Made by a program: the position numbers and the translations under genes
The notes under the pieces: generated by a model
What the model saw: the letters and a program-made list of their open reading frames with translations, nothing else
Told to the model about the DNA's origin: nothing
Database searches by the model: none
Part shown: positions 46,812 through 58,904 of the stretch, in pieces
Layout of the letters: every line of letters begins with the position of its first letter
Numbering within the stretch: the stretch's first letter is position 1
Origin: Diplocarpon mali
Taxonomy: Eukaryota > Ascomycota > Leotiomycetes > Helotiales > Drepanopezizaceae
NCBI GenBank assembly: GCA_024741835.1
Contig: JAENRP010000060.1
Location: forward strand, 35,707 to 99,706
Direction: 5' to 3'
DNA: 64,000 bases

Positions 46812-47681
46812 ATGGGCGACGAAAGGTTCCCCGAAGTCAAAGGAGGTGGCTCGTTGATCCTGGCATGGCAGATTCGTAGTAAGCGAGTCCTGGTTGTCGG
46901 TGGTGGAGAGGCGAGTCGCGACGATTCATCTGCAGTATTCTACTTCTACTGACTCAGTTCAGGTCGCCGCAGGGCGAATATTGAATGTACTTGATGCAGA
47001 CGCCAAAGTTACCGTTGTCTCCCCTCGGGAGGGATTGAATCCAGAAGTGGCCTACCGGATTGATAAGGGGCAGGTCGAATATGTAGATCGGAAATTCGAG
47101 CCTTCGGATCTCGACGATGTCGACATGGTGCTGACAGCAGTGGATGACCCTGAAGCCTCGACACAAATATGGAAGCTTTGCAAAGAGAGGAAGATTGCAG
47201 CAAATATTGCAGACGTGCCACCCGAATGCGATTTCTATTTTGGAAGTGTACATCGAGATGGACCTCTTCAAATCATGGTTAGCACCAATGGCAAAGGTCC
47301 GCGACTGGCAAACATAGTGAGAAGATTCATAGCAGAGAAGTTGCCCCCGAATGCCGGGGAGGCTGTCACAAATGTTGGGCGATTGAGACAGATGCTGAGG
47401 AAGATTGCGCCAAACATAGAGGAAGGGCCCAAGAGGATGTCATGGCAGGTGGCCAGAAAATATTTCTTTCTACGGATTGAGTGCTAATCATATTTAGGAT
47501 GATCAAGGTTAGCGATGCGTACAGTTTGGAAGATTTATGTGAGATGAGCAAAGAGGATATGGAAGTGCTATTACGATTCTACGCCCCAGACAAAGTGCCT
47601 CGGTTGGGCTGTCTCAAAGCTATGGAAGGAGAATGGGATGCTTTTGATGGGTCGTTTGGATTTTGTGTCGGCTGTGGATAA
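46812..47681 (+). CDS. MET8: siroheme synthase, precorrin-2 dehydrogenase/ferrochelatase
   Basis: Exons 46812-46910, 46963-47444 and 47498-47681 give 254 residues. Met8 oxidises precorrin-2 with NAD and inserts iron to make siroheme, the cofactor of sulfite reductase. The NAD-binding motif is split by intron 1: VLVVGGGE joins VAAGRILNVLDADAKVTVVSP. The catalytic aspartate region reads TAVDDPEAS, and NIADVPPECDFYFGS follows. Exon 3 holds MIKVSDAYSLEDLCEM, the helical C-terminal part. Both introns appear to use GC donors: GAGAG|GCGAGT for intron 1 is certain from frame. For intron 2, CATG|GCAGGT is the only border found that keeps frame and gives a family-like W-M-I-K junction. It is convergent with the HbpS-like gene, 265 bp apart. 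Confidence 0.9.
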
Positions 47682-47946
47682 ACCGGCTTTTTCTACTCTT
47701 ACATAAGAAGGAGTTCGTGAGCGGGATATATGCATAGTGCAATATGGCATCGAAAAGGAAAGTAATACTTGTAAAATATCTCGGAAGGCGGATTCCCTCC
47801 CCCGAAATATCAATTCTGTGCTAATTCTGTGCCTTCAACAAGCCTTAAAAATAAGACGAATGTGTATTGTACACACAGAAGCCAATTAACAGCGTTCCCT
47901 AAGTTTTTTAGAAATCTGAAACTCCATTCCAGCTACCCAACCTATC

Positions 47947-48599
47947 TCATAACTTCGCCCTCAACTTGCCACCCTTCAGAACCTTATTCAAAGCATCAAC
48001 ACCAGCCTGGACAACCAGTTGATCTTGAGTCGGAGTTCCTGTACTTGCTCCAATACCGCCGATAACCTGTCCCTTTGAATTTAAGATCGGCAATCCACCT
48101 CCAAAAGTGGTAAAACGGCCCCCGTTGCTATTTCCCAGTCCGAAAGCTGGTCCGCCTGGCCATACAGCCTCCTTGTAGAGATGCGTGCCGACCAAATGCC
48201 CTGCTGCTGTAAAGGCCTTGTCTATTGCAACTGAAATCTCATTAGACACTATGATTCTCGAGGATACAATGCGAAAAATCATTTAATGACAAGGGAGTGC
48301 AAGTACAGATCACATCACCCCACTTCTATGATGAGCGGTATCATGGCTCTCAATACTCTTTTTCAAGCTACCCTTTTTCAAGCTGAGGTACAGATTTATG
48401 CCAGCCAAGAAATAAAGAACCTACTACTAATACTCGTAATCTTTGCGCCCGACATCCTCGAGAAATGCAGCAGATGCGTCGAAGCATCCACCACAGCAAT
48501 ATTCATATCAACACCTATCTCCTCCGCCTTCCTCTCTGACGCTGCGACGGCGATCTTTGCGCCCTCGAGCGTGAGTTGTTCTTGCATTCTGGTCGCCAT
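47947..48599 (-). CDS. HbpS/GlcG-like (heme-degrading-domain superfamily) protein
   Basis: Two minus-strand exons (48599-48425, 48230-47947) across a 194-bp intron give 152 residues, the normal size of this single-domain family. Signatures are LTLEGAKIAVAASERKAEEI, then NIAVVDASTHLLHFSRM, then SIAIDKAFTAAGHLVGT and GGLPIL...GQVIGGIGASTGTPTQDQ. Bacterial relatives include HbpS, which binds heme and iron, and GlcG of glycolate operons. The function of fungal versions is unsettled. The donor GTAGGT was chosen because it gives the family-like TSISIAIDKA. A nearby alternative donor three codons earlier cannot be excluded. Its convergent neighbour is siroheme synthase, so a tetrapyrrole link is tempting but unproven. 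Confidence 0.85.
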
Positions 48600-49770
48600 T
48601 GTGAGATATTCCTTGCGTCTTGGAAGAATCAATTGCTGCAAACGGGCATAGGGCTTACAGTTCGAGGGTGTTGTCGAGAATGTTTGGAGATGCCGATGAT
48701 GGCCGATGGCTTCGGCAGTACGGAGAAAGATCGACAGCTACCGATGTCAACAACTCCCAGTAAGAGTCTCTCCATTTTCACATACTCGTCACTGCTTGAG
48801 TCTATACTAGGCGCAGATATTTCCGTACCGACGCTGAATTTTCGTCAAATAATTTTCGCTAGCTCTCATTTAGTCTCACGGTGCCATGAGAGATGCACGG
48901 TTGACCGAGCATATTTGTTGTTATCGCCAAATCTATTTTGTGTACATGCTGTGGCTGAAGAGTCAAGTGATCGCGCAAGATGAACAACTAAAGAAGAAGT
49001 TAAACTCGCTCGAAGCTCTTGATCCGAGCATATTCTCCCATTAAAGCATGTCACATTCTCGCCAATACAGTATCACATACGTCCTTGATTACGGGTGGTA
49101 TTCGTCTTCGACTTCCCAGCCCTGAAGTGAGCGCATGCCCCAGTACCAATGACTCTATTGCGATGTCGGGCGGCGTTCACAATACTTCCTTCGTGGCAAC
49201 AGCTCTTGGGGATCCCGATTTGAAATAAACGACGAGAACTTTGGAAAGCGTAGAGGGCGAGGAGAGACGCCCGCCTGAGGACGATAATACGTCTACCATT
49301 TAAGCTGTCACTCTGCCAGTTTATCTATCTTACGTAGGAAGTCCAGCTTCTTATTACATGGGCTTGGTCTCTGGGCTATGGCCAGCGTAAAGCGTACTTG
49401 GCCGGTGTATTCTGATCTTCAATAAGCCTCCCAATTTAGCTGCCACAGCTACGTTTCGATTCAGCGGCTGCAAGTAATACGCTGGTAAAACAGATGGATA
49501 TCAACGAGGTTTCCGTCAATGAACCTTGTTTGTAGGTTAGCATCTGGCTTTGCTGCTGAGCTTCGCGTGCCAGTTGTGATCTTCGACTTGGAGCTTAAAC
49601 CAATGGCCCATAGGATCTTCGATGCGTTAGGTAGAGCTCATTTGTCGACAAAGGTCCAGCATGAAAACCGGAACCCGGACGTTGGTTTTGGCAGGGAACC
49701 GTCAGGTGAGGAAGATGACGTCCGTCTCACCATAATAACCTTTGCGCTTCGAAATACAGAGAACTTCGTT
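48600..49770. other. intergenic, nothing recognised
   Basis: Contains the upstream region of the HbpS-like gene and the probable 3' end of the DUF4385 gene. Short ORFs only. A 202-codon plus-strand ORF that begins here is mostly the antisense shadow of the DUF4385 gene. Confidence 0.5.
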
Positions 49771-50268
49771 CTAAGCATCATCTTCAGCCTCGCGCTTCAG
49801 AAGCCACTTTTTTTGCTCCTGCAGAAAATCCTTTTTCAACCTCTGATACCCCTCATGATCTTTGCACCTCTCCCATACCTCCCTGAAAATCTGACTGGCC
49901 TCTTCTTTCTCTTCCTTTCCATCATGCCCAGTACTCTTCTCATTCTTCATCCCTTTTTCTTTGCCATCAACATACTTTCTTCCCCCTTTGTAGTTCGCAT
50001 ACCGCTTCGATCTGGTCATGCCCATCTGGATGAACTTTCGGGTCATGTCCATTCCGACGAAGTCTTCAAGCTCATAGAACTCCAGGAACTTTCCCCAGAG
50101 AATTTGAGAGGAATTTTGGGCGACTGAAACGGTTCGAAAACGCCAATGAGGAAGAATGTAGGATTTGTAGGGCTCAAAAGTCAGAACTCCCTGCTCTCCT
50201 CGACCAATGCGATACGTCATTCGGTGGGATCTAGAAGGCAAAGTAAATTGGTTCATGATTGTAGACAT
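49771..50268 (-). CDS. DUF4385 family protein, N-terminus uncertain
   Basis: The minus-strand ORF has the DUF4385 pattern: YRIGRGEQGVLTFEPYKSYI, LPHWRFRT, LEDFVGMDMTRKFIQMGMTR and KRYANYKGGRKYV. It ends in a charged helix with ASQIFREVWERCKDHEGYQ. The function of the family is unknown to me. It occurs in bacteria, phages and fungi. I give the ATG at 50268 (165 residues), but the open frame extends upstream to about 50382. A good acceptor (CCTTCTAG) lies just before SHRMTYRIG, so the true N-terminus may come from an upstream exon I could not place. The end of the gene is firm. Confidence 0.75.
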   Translation of the reverse strand: MSTIMNQFTLPSRSHRMTYRIGRGEQGVLTFEPYKSYILPHWRFRTVSVAQNSSQILWGKFLEFYELEDFVGMDMTRKFIQMGMTRSKRYANYKGGRKYVDGKEKGMKNEKSTGHDGKEEKEEASQIFREVWERCKDHEGYQRLKKDFLQEQKKWLLKREAEDDA

Positions 50269-50716
50269 GACACGAGATAGAAGAAACATAAAAGAGGAGA
50301 AGAATATGTCAGATTCGGAAGGGATCCGAACTTGTAATGACGTTATGCGCCTTGAGCTAACATGATCAATCAACAATGCCACTCATCGTCGGCACATCGG
50401 CGCAGTGTAAAACGAATTGTATCTATACTGAAATAACGTGTCAAGGGCATGGAGATTACTCGACTAACCCAAACATTGGAAATGTTTTGCTGTAGGCCAA
50501 CCAATACCACTGCCCCTTTACCCCCCCCCTCCCCCACAAAAACACTCTATTACGGTGACTATTTTTGTGCATAAGCGCAAGAGCTTTCACGATACGACGC
50601 GACGCGACTAAGAATTTCGCGTTATACGGCAGCCTCCTGGACACCGAAATCCCTTCCCAAAGTCAACATCACCACATCGCATCCTAACAACCAAATATAC
50701 TGGAGATTCGCCCAGA
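50269..50716. other. divergent intergenic region, possible missing DUF4385 first exon
   Basis: Holds the MCM6 promoter and leader on the right and possibly the first exon of the DUF4385 gene. A C-rich homopolymer run lies near 50520-50535. Confidence 0.45.
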
Positions 50717-53700
50717 ATGGCCTCAGTCATGATGTCTGATGCTGTTTCTGACATGGGAATGTCTAGCAGACACGGAACCCCTAAACGCGCAGTGCAAAGA
50801 GGCTCCTCAGCTAGGCCAAGGGGTCCACCGTCAGAAAGTGTTGCGCCTCAGAGTGACGATGAGGGGTTTGCAGATGATCAGATACCGCGAGGAACTGGGC
50901 GGCCGAGGCCTAAAGATCGCGCTGTTCCTCGTGTTGAGGATGCGATCGGTCAATATGTTCAGATTAACTTCGAAGAGTTTCTTGAGGGGTAAGTACCAAC
51001 TCTAACAATCGCAACGGCTTCCTAACACGTCCTAGGTTTATTGAAGAGCCATCCGCATCTGGAGCGCCCCCTTCCAGTGCCGTGACGACAGATAAATACT
51101 ATATTGCGCAGATCCACGGATTGAGGACTTATCAGCTTTCCACGCTCTATGTTGACTACACGCATCTCTCTCAATACAAGGGTGGCGCGCTGGCAGAAGG
51201 AATTGTGGAGGAGTACTACAGATTCTTACCATTCTTGACCAAGGGCTTACACAACATTATCGCAAAATACGAACCACGCTACTTCCGTGACCATCGTCAG
51301 CCAACTGCTTCCAGTAACCAGACCTCCTCCGGTGCCAGCAACGCTGCCTCGGCTAGCCAGTCTGACTTCCAAGGAAACAAGACAACTAACCAGCAGACTG
51401 ATAAGCTGTTTGCTTTGGCCTTCTATAACTTACCCCTCGTATCTCGAGTCCGTCATTTGAGGACCGCAAACATTGGGCAGCTTCTTTCGATCTCGGGTAC
51501 TGTCACGAGAACCTCAGAAGTTAGACCCGAGCTTTCGCTAGCTACATTCACCTGTGAAGCTTGCAGAAGCGCCATTCCGAACATCGAGCAGACCTTCCGA
51601 TATACCGAGCCGGCACAATGCCCAAACGAAACCTGCGCGAATCGTTTGGCATGGCGGCTAGACATCCGACAGAGCACGTTTGTAGATTGGCAGAAGGTCC
51701 GTGTTCAAGAAAACAGTTCCGAGATACCCACAGGGAGCATGCCACGGACAATAGATGTCATTTTGCGAGGAGAGATTGTGGATCGAGCCAAAGCTGGAGA
51801 GAAATGTATCTTCACTGGTGCATTGATTGTAGTTCCGGATGTTAGTCAACTTGGCCTTCCAGGTGTGCGCCCAACAGCTGTTCGAGAGAACCAAAATAGA
51901 TCTGGGGATGCTAGCGGAGTGACGGGCCTCAAGGCTCTCGGTGTTCGAGATCTTACCTACAGGCTGGCTTTCTTGGCCTGTATGGTAACTCCAGATACGT
52001 CCACGACCGGATCAGCTGTAAGCCAGCAGCTGAACGGCCAGTCGCACAACATCCTCGCTTCTCTCAACCAGACGGCTCCAATCGATCCCAACGAGCCTGG
52101 AGACCATGCCCAAGAAGCTGTGCTTGCATCGATGACCCATGCCGAAATCGAGGATCTCCGAAAGATGGTTCACAGTGATCACATTTACTCTCGACTCGTC
52201 AACTCTCTTGCACCTATGGTTTATGGTCATGAGATTGTGAAGAAGGGGCTGCTGCTCCAACTCATGGGTGGTCTAAGCAAGACAACTCCCGAGGGAATGT
52301 CGCTTCGTGGCGATATCAACATCTGTATTGTTGGTGATCCTTCAACTTCGAAATCTCAGTTCTTAAAGTACATCTGCTCTTTTTTGCCCCGCGCCGTCTA
52401 CACGTCTGGAAAGGCCTCTTCCGCTGCTGGTCTTACGGCTGCCGTGGTCAAGGATGAAGAGACGGGCGAGTTTACAATCGAAGCCGGAGCTTTGATGCTG
52501 GCAGACAATGGCATTTGTGCCATTGACGAGTTTGACAAGATGGACATCAGTGATCAGGTTGCGATCCACGAAGCTATGGAACAGCAGACTATCTCCATCG
52601 CCAAGGCTGGTATCCAGGCTACTCTGAACGCTAGGACCTCAATATTGGCTGCAGCAAATCCAGTTGGAGGTCGATATAACCGGAAAACCACACTTCGAGC
52701 CAACATCAACATGTCTGCTCCTATCATGTCTCGTTTCGATCTGTTTTTCGTGATCCTGGACGAGTGCAACGAGACTGTCGATCGACACCTGGCTGAACAC
52801 ATTGTTGGCATTCACCAACTTCGTGACGAAGCTGTCCAGCCCGAGTTCACTACTGAGCAACTTCAACGGTATATCCGATTTGCGAAGACCTTCAAGCCAG
52901 AGTTCACCCCGGAAGCTAGAGAAATACTCGTCCAGAAGTACAAAGAGCTCAGGAGCGATGATGCTCAGGGGGGTATCGGAAGAAACAGCTACAGAATCAC
53001 CGTCCGACAACTCGAGTCCATGATCCGACTTTCTGAAGCTATCGCAAAGGCCAATTGTGTCGAGGAAATTACTCCAATCATGGTCATCGAAGCGTTCAAT
53101 CTACTACGACAAAGTATTATCTCAGTAGAGAAAGACGATGTAGATGTCGACGAGGATGAGGAAGATGTCTTGGGTCCTAACGGTAACAGCGGAGATATCG
53201 ACGCTGACTCTCCCATGGGTGACATAAATGACGTGGGCGAGGATAGAGAGGCTGGACAGGCTGGTGCTGCCGGCGCCAATGGCAGCACTCCAGCCCCAGC
53301 CAACGGAGAGCGACCGAAGACAAAGATCACCTACGACAAATACATCAGCGTTGTCAATTTGCTCGTGCAAAGAGTCAACGAAGACGAACTATCACAAGGA
53401 GAGGGTGTCAATGGCGATACCCTCGTCCAATGGTACCTAGAACAGAAGGAGGACGAGCTAGCAGGGGAAGACGACTATCATGCGGAGATGGCATTAACAA
53501 AGAAGATCATCAAGAGAATGGTCAAGGTACACGCATCTTCTACGTGACACAACACCACGTACTAACAGCTTTGATAGGAGAATATCTTGATGGCGATTCG
53601 AGGCCAAGGATTAGTTGGCGAAGATGGTGAGGGTACTTCGAGTGCGGCGGAGCAGGTCGTTTACGTGCTCCATCCCAACTGCGCCGTGGAAGAGTACTGA
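50717..53700 (+). CDS. MCM6: DNA replication licensing factor Mcm6
   Basis: Exons 50717-50988, 51036-53526 and 53578-53700 give 961 residues. Mcm6 is one of the six subunits of the nuclear replicative helicase. The order is an N-terminal Ser/Arg-rich tail, then DAIGQYVQINFEEFLEG. A zinc-finger region follows (CEAC, then CPNETC). The MCM ATPase core has Walker A GDPSTSKSQ near residue 520, Walker B CAIDEFDKM and the arginine finger SRFDLFF. ILDECNETVDRHLAEHIV after the finger and the SIISVEKDDVDVDE region are characteristic of Mcm6 rather than other paralogues. An acidic, Ala/Gly-rich linker leads to a C-terminal winged-helix segment ending VLHPNCAVEEY. All three exons agree in phase. Introns are 47 and 51 bp. 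Confidence 0.95.
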
Positions 53701-54756
53701 ATGTGATATATGAGGTGTATTGTTTACGAATTTATGCGGACGGACGACTGGTGCGGGGCTGGGAATGGATTACTTGATTTCTGGTCGGGATTAGGGTGTA
53801 TGGCGCTCCTTGTTCTCAGAGCTCGACAACTGTCTGCTATGAATTATTTAATGGAATCCTTTTCCCCTTTCCAGCTACGCGGCGTGTCCCTCGCAGTTAT
53901 GCCCGTTTAGATGATATTCTTCTGCTCGTTTCACCTCACGTATCTGCGCTCGTACTACTAGTACTTTGAAATCACATTGCACGGTATGATCGAATCCGAA
54001 ACAGGGTCGGACTACGTACAAATACTGCTCCAAACTTTCCAAGCTCGTCAAGGTAGGGTCGGCTCTCGTCCAAACGCTGCTGGGGGTAGTGGCTGGGCTC
54101 GTGCTGGGTACCATGCAAGACGGCAACGTGCATCGAGCCGAGTCTTTGAAAGGGGGGGGGGAGTCTGGGGGATATGTCAGTGAGTGGTGTTGAGCAATAA
54201 TATGCTGTTGAATGTGACGTATAATAATTCGCAGGACAGCTGGTCGCTGGGCCATCTGCTCAAGGGGTTGGGGGAAGCGATTCGCGGAATGTTCACCCGA
54301 TACCTTCATGACAATGCTCCGGTCCCTGTCTCGCTCGCTCCCGAGCATCAAGGATGCATTCAGAACAGGAACCCCCACGTGAGAAGCAAGTCGTGGAGTT
54401 CACGAAGCGACAGTCACACGACGATGCTCTCCAGTCCAGCGTCGCGCCGCACTCGGGATCTTCTTCTCGGGTGCCACGGCGACGTGCCAGAGCCATGTGC
54501 ACTCCCCACTCGTGTAATACAGCAGACGGGCTTTGCTTATCTCGCCTGCTTACCTGCCCTCTGCTCCAATCTTGCTCTTATCTCTCGTCTCGGAGCGCTG
54601 GGTGACGGGCCCCTTATCATCTTTGCAGTAGGTAAATCATGCTCGCCCCCTCGCGGAGATGGTTTTGCCTTCCGCTGCCTTTTGTTTACTCTCGTATCAT
54701 TTTCTTGGTTCTGCGAGGAGGTCCGGAGAAAGCTGCGAGCATTTCTCTTCTCTATC
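53701..54756. other. intergenic, MCM6 3' end and MFS upstream region
   Basis: An open frame upstream of the MFS start (from 54184) continues into it in phase. Its sequence is low in family signal and has no membrane helix, so I treat it as chance openness rather than an N-terminal extension. Confidence 0.45.
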
Positions 54757-56730
54757 ATGTTCACGAAAATCATGAGACGGTTGGCTGCCAATCAAGATGC
54801 GAGCTCAGCTCTCCTGCCCGCGACCCTCATCATGACGTTGGGCTCCTTTGGAGCAATCCTTTATTCCAGCGCCCATGTATACTTGATCGAGCAAGCAGTC
54901 TGCAGGGAACACTACGCCTCTCTTGAAAATCTTCCTCCTAAAGAGGGTGGTTTGATGGATGAGTCGAGCTGCAAGATTCCCCAGATTCAATCGCATGTGG
55001 CTAGCATCTACGGTCTGTACAAAATGCTGACCTACGTTCCTGGTGAGTTGCGATCCAAGGCCACAAATGTTTGAGCATCGAGCGGCTGAGTGATAACCAG
55101 CCCTGTTTTTGGCTGGACCGTATGGTAATACAGCAAGGAGAATAGGGAAGAAACCGATTATGCTAGTGAACATGGCGAGTCTAATGACGTCTGGAATCTT
55201 CTTCGCCGCCGTTTGTATGTCAAAATCTGGCGAGCCTGGAGATAATCTGCTGATGGGTTTCTGAGGCTATTGCCACCGGCGGTTCGACATGAGATGGATA
55301 TACCTGGCTCCTTTCTTTGACATTGCGGGCGGAGGCTGGTTGGTGCTCCCCGATTCTTTGTTTCCATTCCGATCGTGTCTCAGGCTTCAGATATATTTTG
55401 CTTTTGATTATGCTTCAAGGCTGCTGAACCGGCCTTAGCGCTCTCGAGAACGGCTGGAATAGGCAGTACTGACTCCAAACCCGTCCTCAAGGATCATTAG
55501 GTCATCGTTCACTTACGCCTATATCTCGGAGAGTGTGAATCAGAAACGACTGTGGGACAGTCCAACGCCTACCTATGATATCTGCTACTGACTCAGGCCA
55601 GGAGTGATGTTTTGTACAAGCTTAGTGCCGCACAGATGGTTGTGTCTTTCCTGGGCATGTGGCTGAGCTCTTTGCTTCTGCGAGAGAACGTCGTATGTAT
55701 ACCTTCGCCTAATCTGCCTGATGTTCAGATACCGTCTCAGGATTGCTTCCTTGGATCTGAGATCTCCAGACGCATCCCAAATCATGAAATCAAGAGTACT
55801 CAAGAATCATGGCTAATATGGTTGAAGTGGCTGCAAATATTTGTCGGATTCGTAGCCCTCACTATCTCAATCCCTGTGTGTTTTCTGTTTCCTCAGCCAG
55901 TCCAGAAAAACGCAATTGAAGCTTCAGACTCGGCGTATGACAGCGATTCTGCCCAAGAGTGCACCGAAACCTCGTCGCTATTGAAGGTGCCCCCAATGGT
56001 GCCTCTGGCCATCGAGCCGGAAGAGGGCACGATCTGGATCGTCCTCAGCGGCCTGACAAAAAGCACTCTGCAGTCTCTGTGCCTGTTTCGAGAAATGGTT
56101 TACTCCACAGGCCTCTCTCAGATGACCTGGCTCGCTTTCTTCATGTTCCGAGCGGGCACAAGTATCGATGTTCTCCTCGTTCAATGGCCGTCTATCACAC
56201 ATGGATGGGTTATAGCTCAGGTCAATGCCATTACTGCCTACGAGATGTCAATTGCCTCGGCTACTCTGCTGGTGCTCCCAGCCCTGTCACACCGGTTTTT
56301 GAAACCTCGCCTGGGAGGTTCTATCTTAGAGGTCGATCTCTTCGTCACGAAGATCAGCACACTGGCGCACTCAGTGGGCATAGTGGCTATGGGATTCGCG
56401 CCGGGCAGATTTAGCTATATTTTGGGGATCACTGTTTGGAAAGTGGGATTCGGAATGACGGATGCGCTGAGAAGTTATGTTACGGGGTTGGCGACGAGTA
56501 CTGAGCAGGTCGAGCAGTTGTATTTGGGAATCGGAACGGTAGAAATGCTTGCAGGTATCATCGCCACTGCATCGTGGTCGGGAATATTTTCCCAAGTCGT
56601 AGGGAAGGGATACCTGTTGACGCGTTTGCCATTTGTGGGAAGTTCAGTGGTCTTTCTTGGGTGCCTCGCTTGTATATGCGCATTGGGCAGGTTTGATTGC
56701 CAGAAACAGAAAAGTAGCGACGAGTTATAA
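54757..56730 (+). CDS. MFS transporter, PCFT/DHA1-like, five exons
   Basis: Exons 54757-55042, 55101-55214, 55266-55338, 55492-55551 and 55602-56730 give 553 residues. Helix 1 reads LLPATLIMTLGSFGAILY, followed by CREHY. Loop 2-3 carries the MFS motif G-x-x-x-D/A-R-x-G-R/K-K as LAGPYGNTARRIGKKPIM. Further helices include IYLAPFFDIAGGGW and MVVSFLGMWLSSLL. A long acidic central loop (about 290-340) separates the two six-helix halves. The layout resembles fungal MFS proteins related to the proton-coupled folate/tetracycline-type carriers. The substrate cannot be assigned. Exons 3 and 4 are short (73 and 60 nt), and their borders rest on frame and helix continuity, so they are the least certain part. 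Confidence 0.8.
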
Positions 56731-57986
56731 TGCTAATCTTGTTCGGGGTCGATCTGGGCATCATAACAGGCGGACGCTTTTATACTTTGAAAACATGTTG
56801 ACATTAGCATATAGCCTAGCTTATTAGATTCGACGGGCGTTTTGCAAATCATGACTCTCGCGGATTACAGGGAACAAGGCTCGACCGTACTGTAAGTCGA
56901 CGAATTGCTTGCTCCCCCTGCACAATACATATTCTTTTCAAGTTTTTGCCTCGCAGAGCTCCGGAGCCATGTTGGCATCAGGGGCTCGCCATCAGCGATT
57001 TTGCCATCAACCCCCAACGGCGCCTTATGAAGTATCGCACTGTAGCTTTGTCCACTCGTTCTAGCCGTAGCGATCGTTGTAATCCGCGTTTCTCGTATAT
57101 TCGATACTGGTCCTGACTTAAACCCCGCCTCCTACAGTATACTTTCAGCCCTGTCCGAGAAAGATCACCAATCAAGCAATTAGAAGGTGTAGGGTCTCAC
57201 CACTTCTTCCTGGCGCGACTGAATAGTTGTAGTTCTCTTTCGTGCTAGCCTTCTTCGCGGCCTCACTCCTGGAGAATACAGCTTTCCATTTCAAGCCACC
57301 GAAAATGGCCGTCGCACCGAAGAATGTTGCAATCAGGAGAGAAGTCCGCTGGCGCCTGTGTAAAAATCGATCATTAACAACTGATTCTTACTCTAGGCCC
57401 GGTGAGCTCTCTTGGTGTTTTCTACGTAGCTCGAATTGTGACATACTGGAAAATCGAGCGTGGTGCCATTGCCGTAACGTGATGCAGACTTAACCGATGG
57501 ATGCGAATGTTTCAGATCTGGACTCCAAATCTTGAGATCGAATTGTGCAGTTGAAATTTTGTGGTTGTTCTCCCGATGGAGTGTCGTTGGGAAGGATGTG
57601 GAGGGGCGTACGAAGGCTAGCATTTCCCCACATTTTGACTCCAGGAAATACGTAATAAGGTAAGCTTTGACACTTAACCATACGTGGTAAAGCGTGGATT
57701 TTCTTCTGTAGGTACGGTACTGTGTACAGGGGGGCGTAGATCATGTCACCGCCCTTCTCATAACTCCAATTCTGCCTCGTGTAAAACTAGTGAAGGCAGA
57801 AAAAGGCGGTGACATGACTTTGCCCCAGTAACGTTCTGTTGGAGTACAACTCCAAGTTTCTCATTTGAGGATTCGTGGGAGGCACAAACCCCAATGATAT
57901 GGACCCTTAGCAACGGATCCTGTCTCGAGTGCGTGTTGAGATGATAGAAAAGAATATCTTCCGCTTTCTAGGCAGACCAATGTAAG
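56731..57986. other. intergenic, nothing recognised
   Basis: AT-richer sequence with short, motif-free ORFs on both strands. Confidence 0.5.
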
Positions 57987-58235
57987 TCAAGCAGCTTTGT
58001 ACATCTTGTTTTTCGTCTTTTCTTGATTCTTCTCGCTTTCTTCTATTTCATATTCAAGAGGCTCAGCGGCACCAATGGCCGTCAGAAAGAATTTTCCTCT
58101 CGTCCAGCCTTCACCCAAAGGAGTGGTGGATGTAACTTCAAAATAAACATTGCCCATCTCTGTCACATTATATTGTATTGACCGCATGAATCTCCCTGAC
58201 AACTTTAGCAGTGCCCAATCATTAAGTGGTTCCAT
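57987..58235 (-). CDS. small hypothetical protein, 82 residues
   Basis: A minus-strand ORF with ATG at 58235 reads MEPLNDWALLKLSGRF, then a predicted beta-rich segment (YNVTEMGNVYFEVTSTT, KFFLTAIGAA). It ends with a Lys/Glu-rich tail (EEESEKNQEKTKNK-like) and a stop at 57987. Composition looks coding and the middle is well structured, but I know no family. It could be a complete small gene or the last exon of a longer one. No convincing upstream exon was found. Confidence 0.35.
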   Translation of the reverse strand: MEPLNDWALLKLSGRFMRSIQYNVTEMGNVYFEVTSTTPLGEGWTRGKFFLTAIGAAEPLEYEIEESEKNQEKTKNKMYKAA

Positions 58236-58904
58236 TTAGGATACCTAGACCTATTTCGAAGCATCTGAGGCTCGTTATGATGATCTGGTCGTGTGCAATG
58301 GCTTGCTTATGCTGTATTTACATGTGACATGTGGAGGCTGCTCTTACTGCTTGTGCTGTTTTGCGGCTCTTTGAAAATGTCTTACAAGAGCCGTGATGTC
58401 ATTATATAGACTTTAAAATTATTCATTCCTATAGTGGTTTTTGAAATGTCTTATTGAAGTTCCAGTGTCGAACATCCAATATTTGCCCTTTGGTTTTCCT
58501 CACATATGCACAACACCTTGGAGACATTTCGGCACGCCAAATTCGTGCGTCGATGTCGTGTTCTAGTTAACTTCTCTGTCGCAGGCTTACATGTTTTATT
58601 CTTGAAGCCCCTAGGTGATAGGCTGCTGCCCATAGTTGTTCCACTCCCTCCACTCTGGTTGGCAGGGATTATTATTCATTTGCACTTTCTGGTCGCGGCT
58701 GATGGCTTCCACCCTGCAGAACAAATGTGGAACTGTAACGATGTTTCTAGTTTCAAGTGACGAGTAAAGTCCTTGGTATCGCTTATAATCTCGGAATCTT
58801 CTCCTGGAATTCCACCATGATGCCGTCAAGGATTTAAACCCTGATTCCTCTGTATCAAAGTTCCCTTCCTCAGCGATCACCTCGCACTGTTCAGCTCGGC
58901 CAAG
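58236..58904. other. intergenic, nothing recognised
   Basis: Upstream region of both flanking small genes. No coding signal. Confidence 0.5.

Noticed and set aside
54184..54756. In-frame upstream extension of the MFS transporter
   Set aside because: It is open by chance. It has no membrane helix or family similarity, and the ATG at 54757 gives a normal N-terminus.
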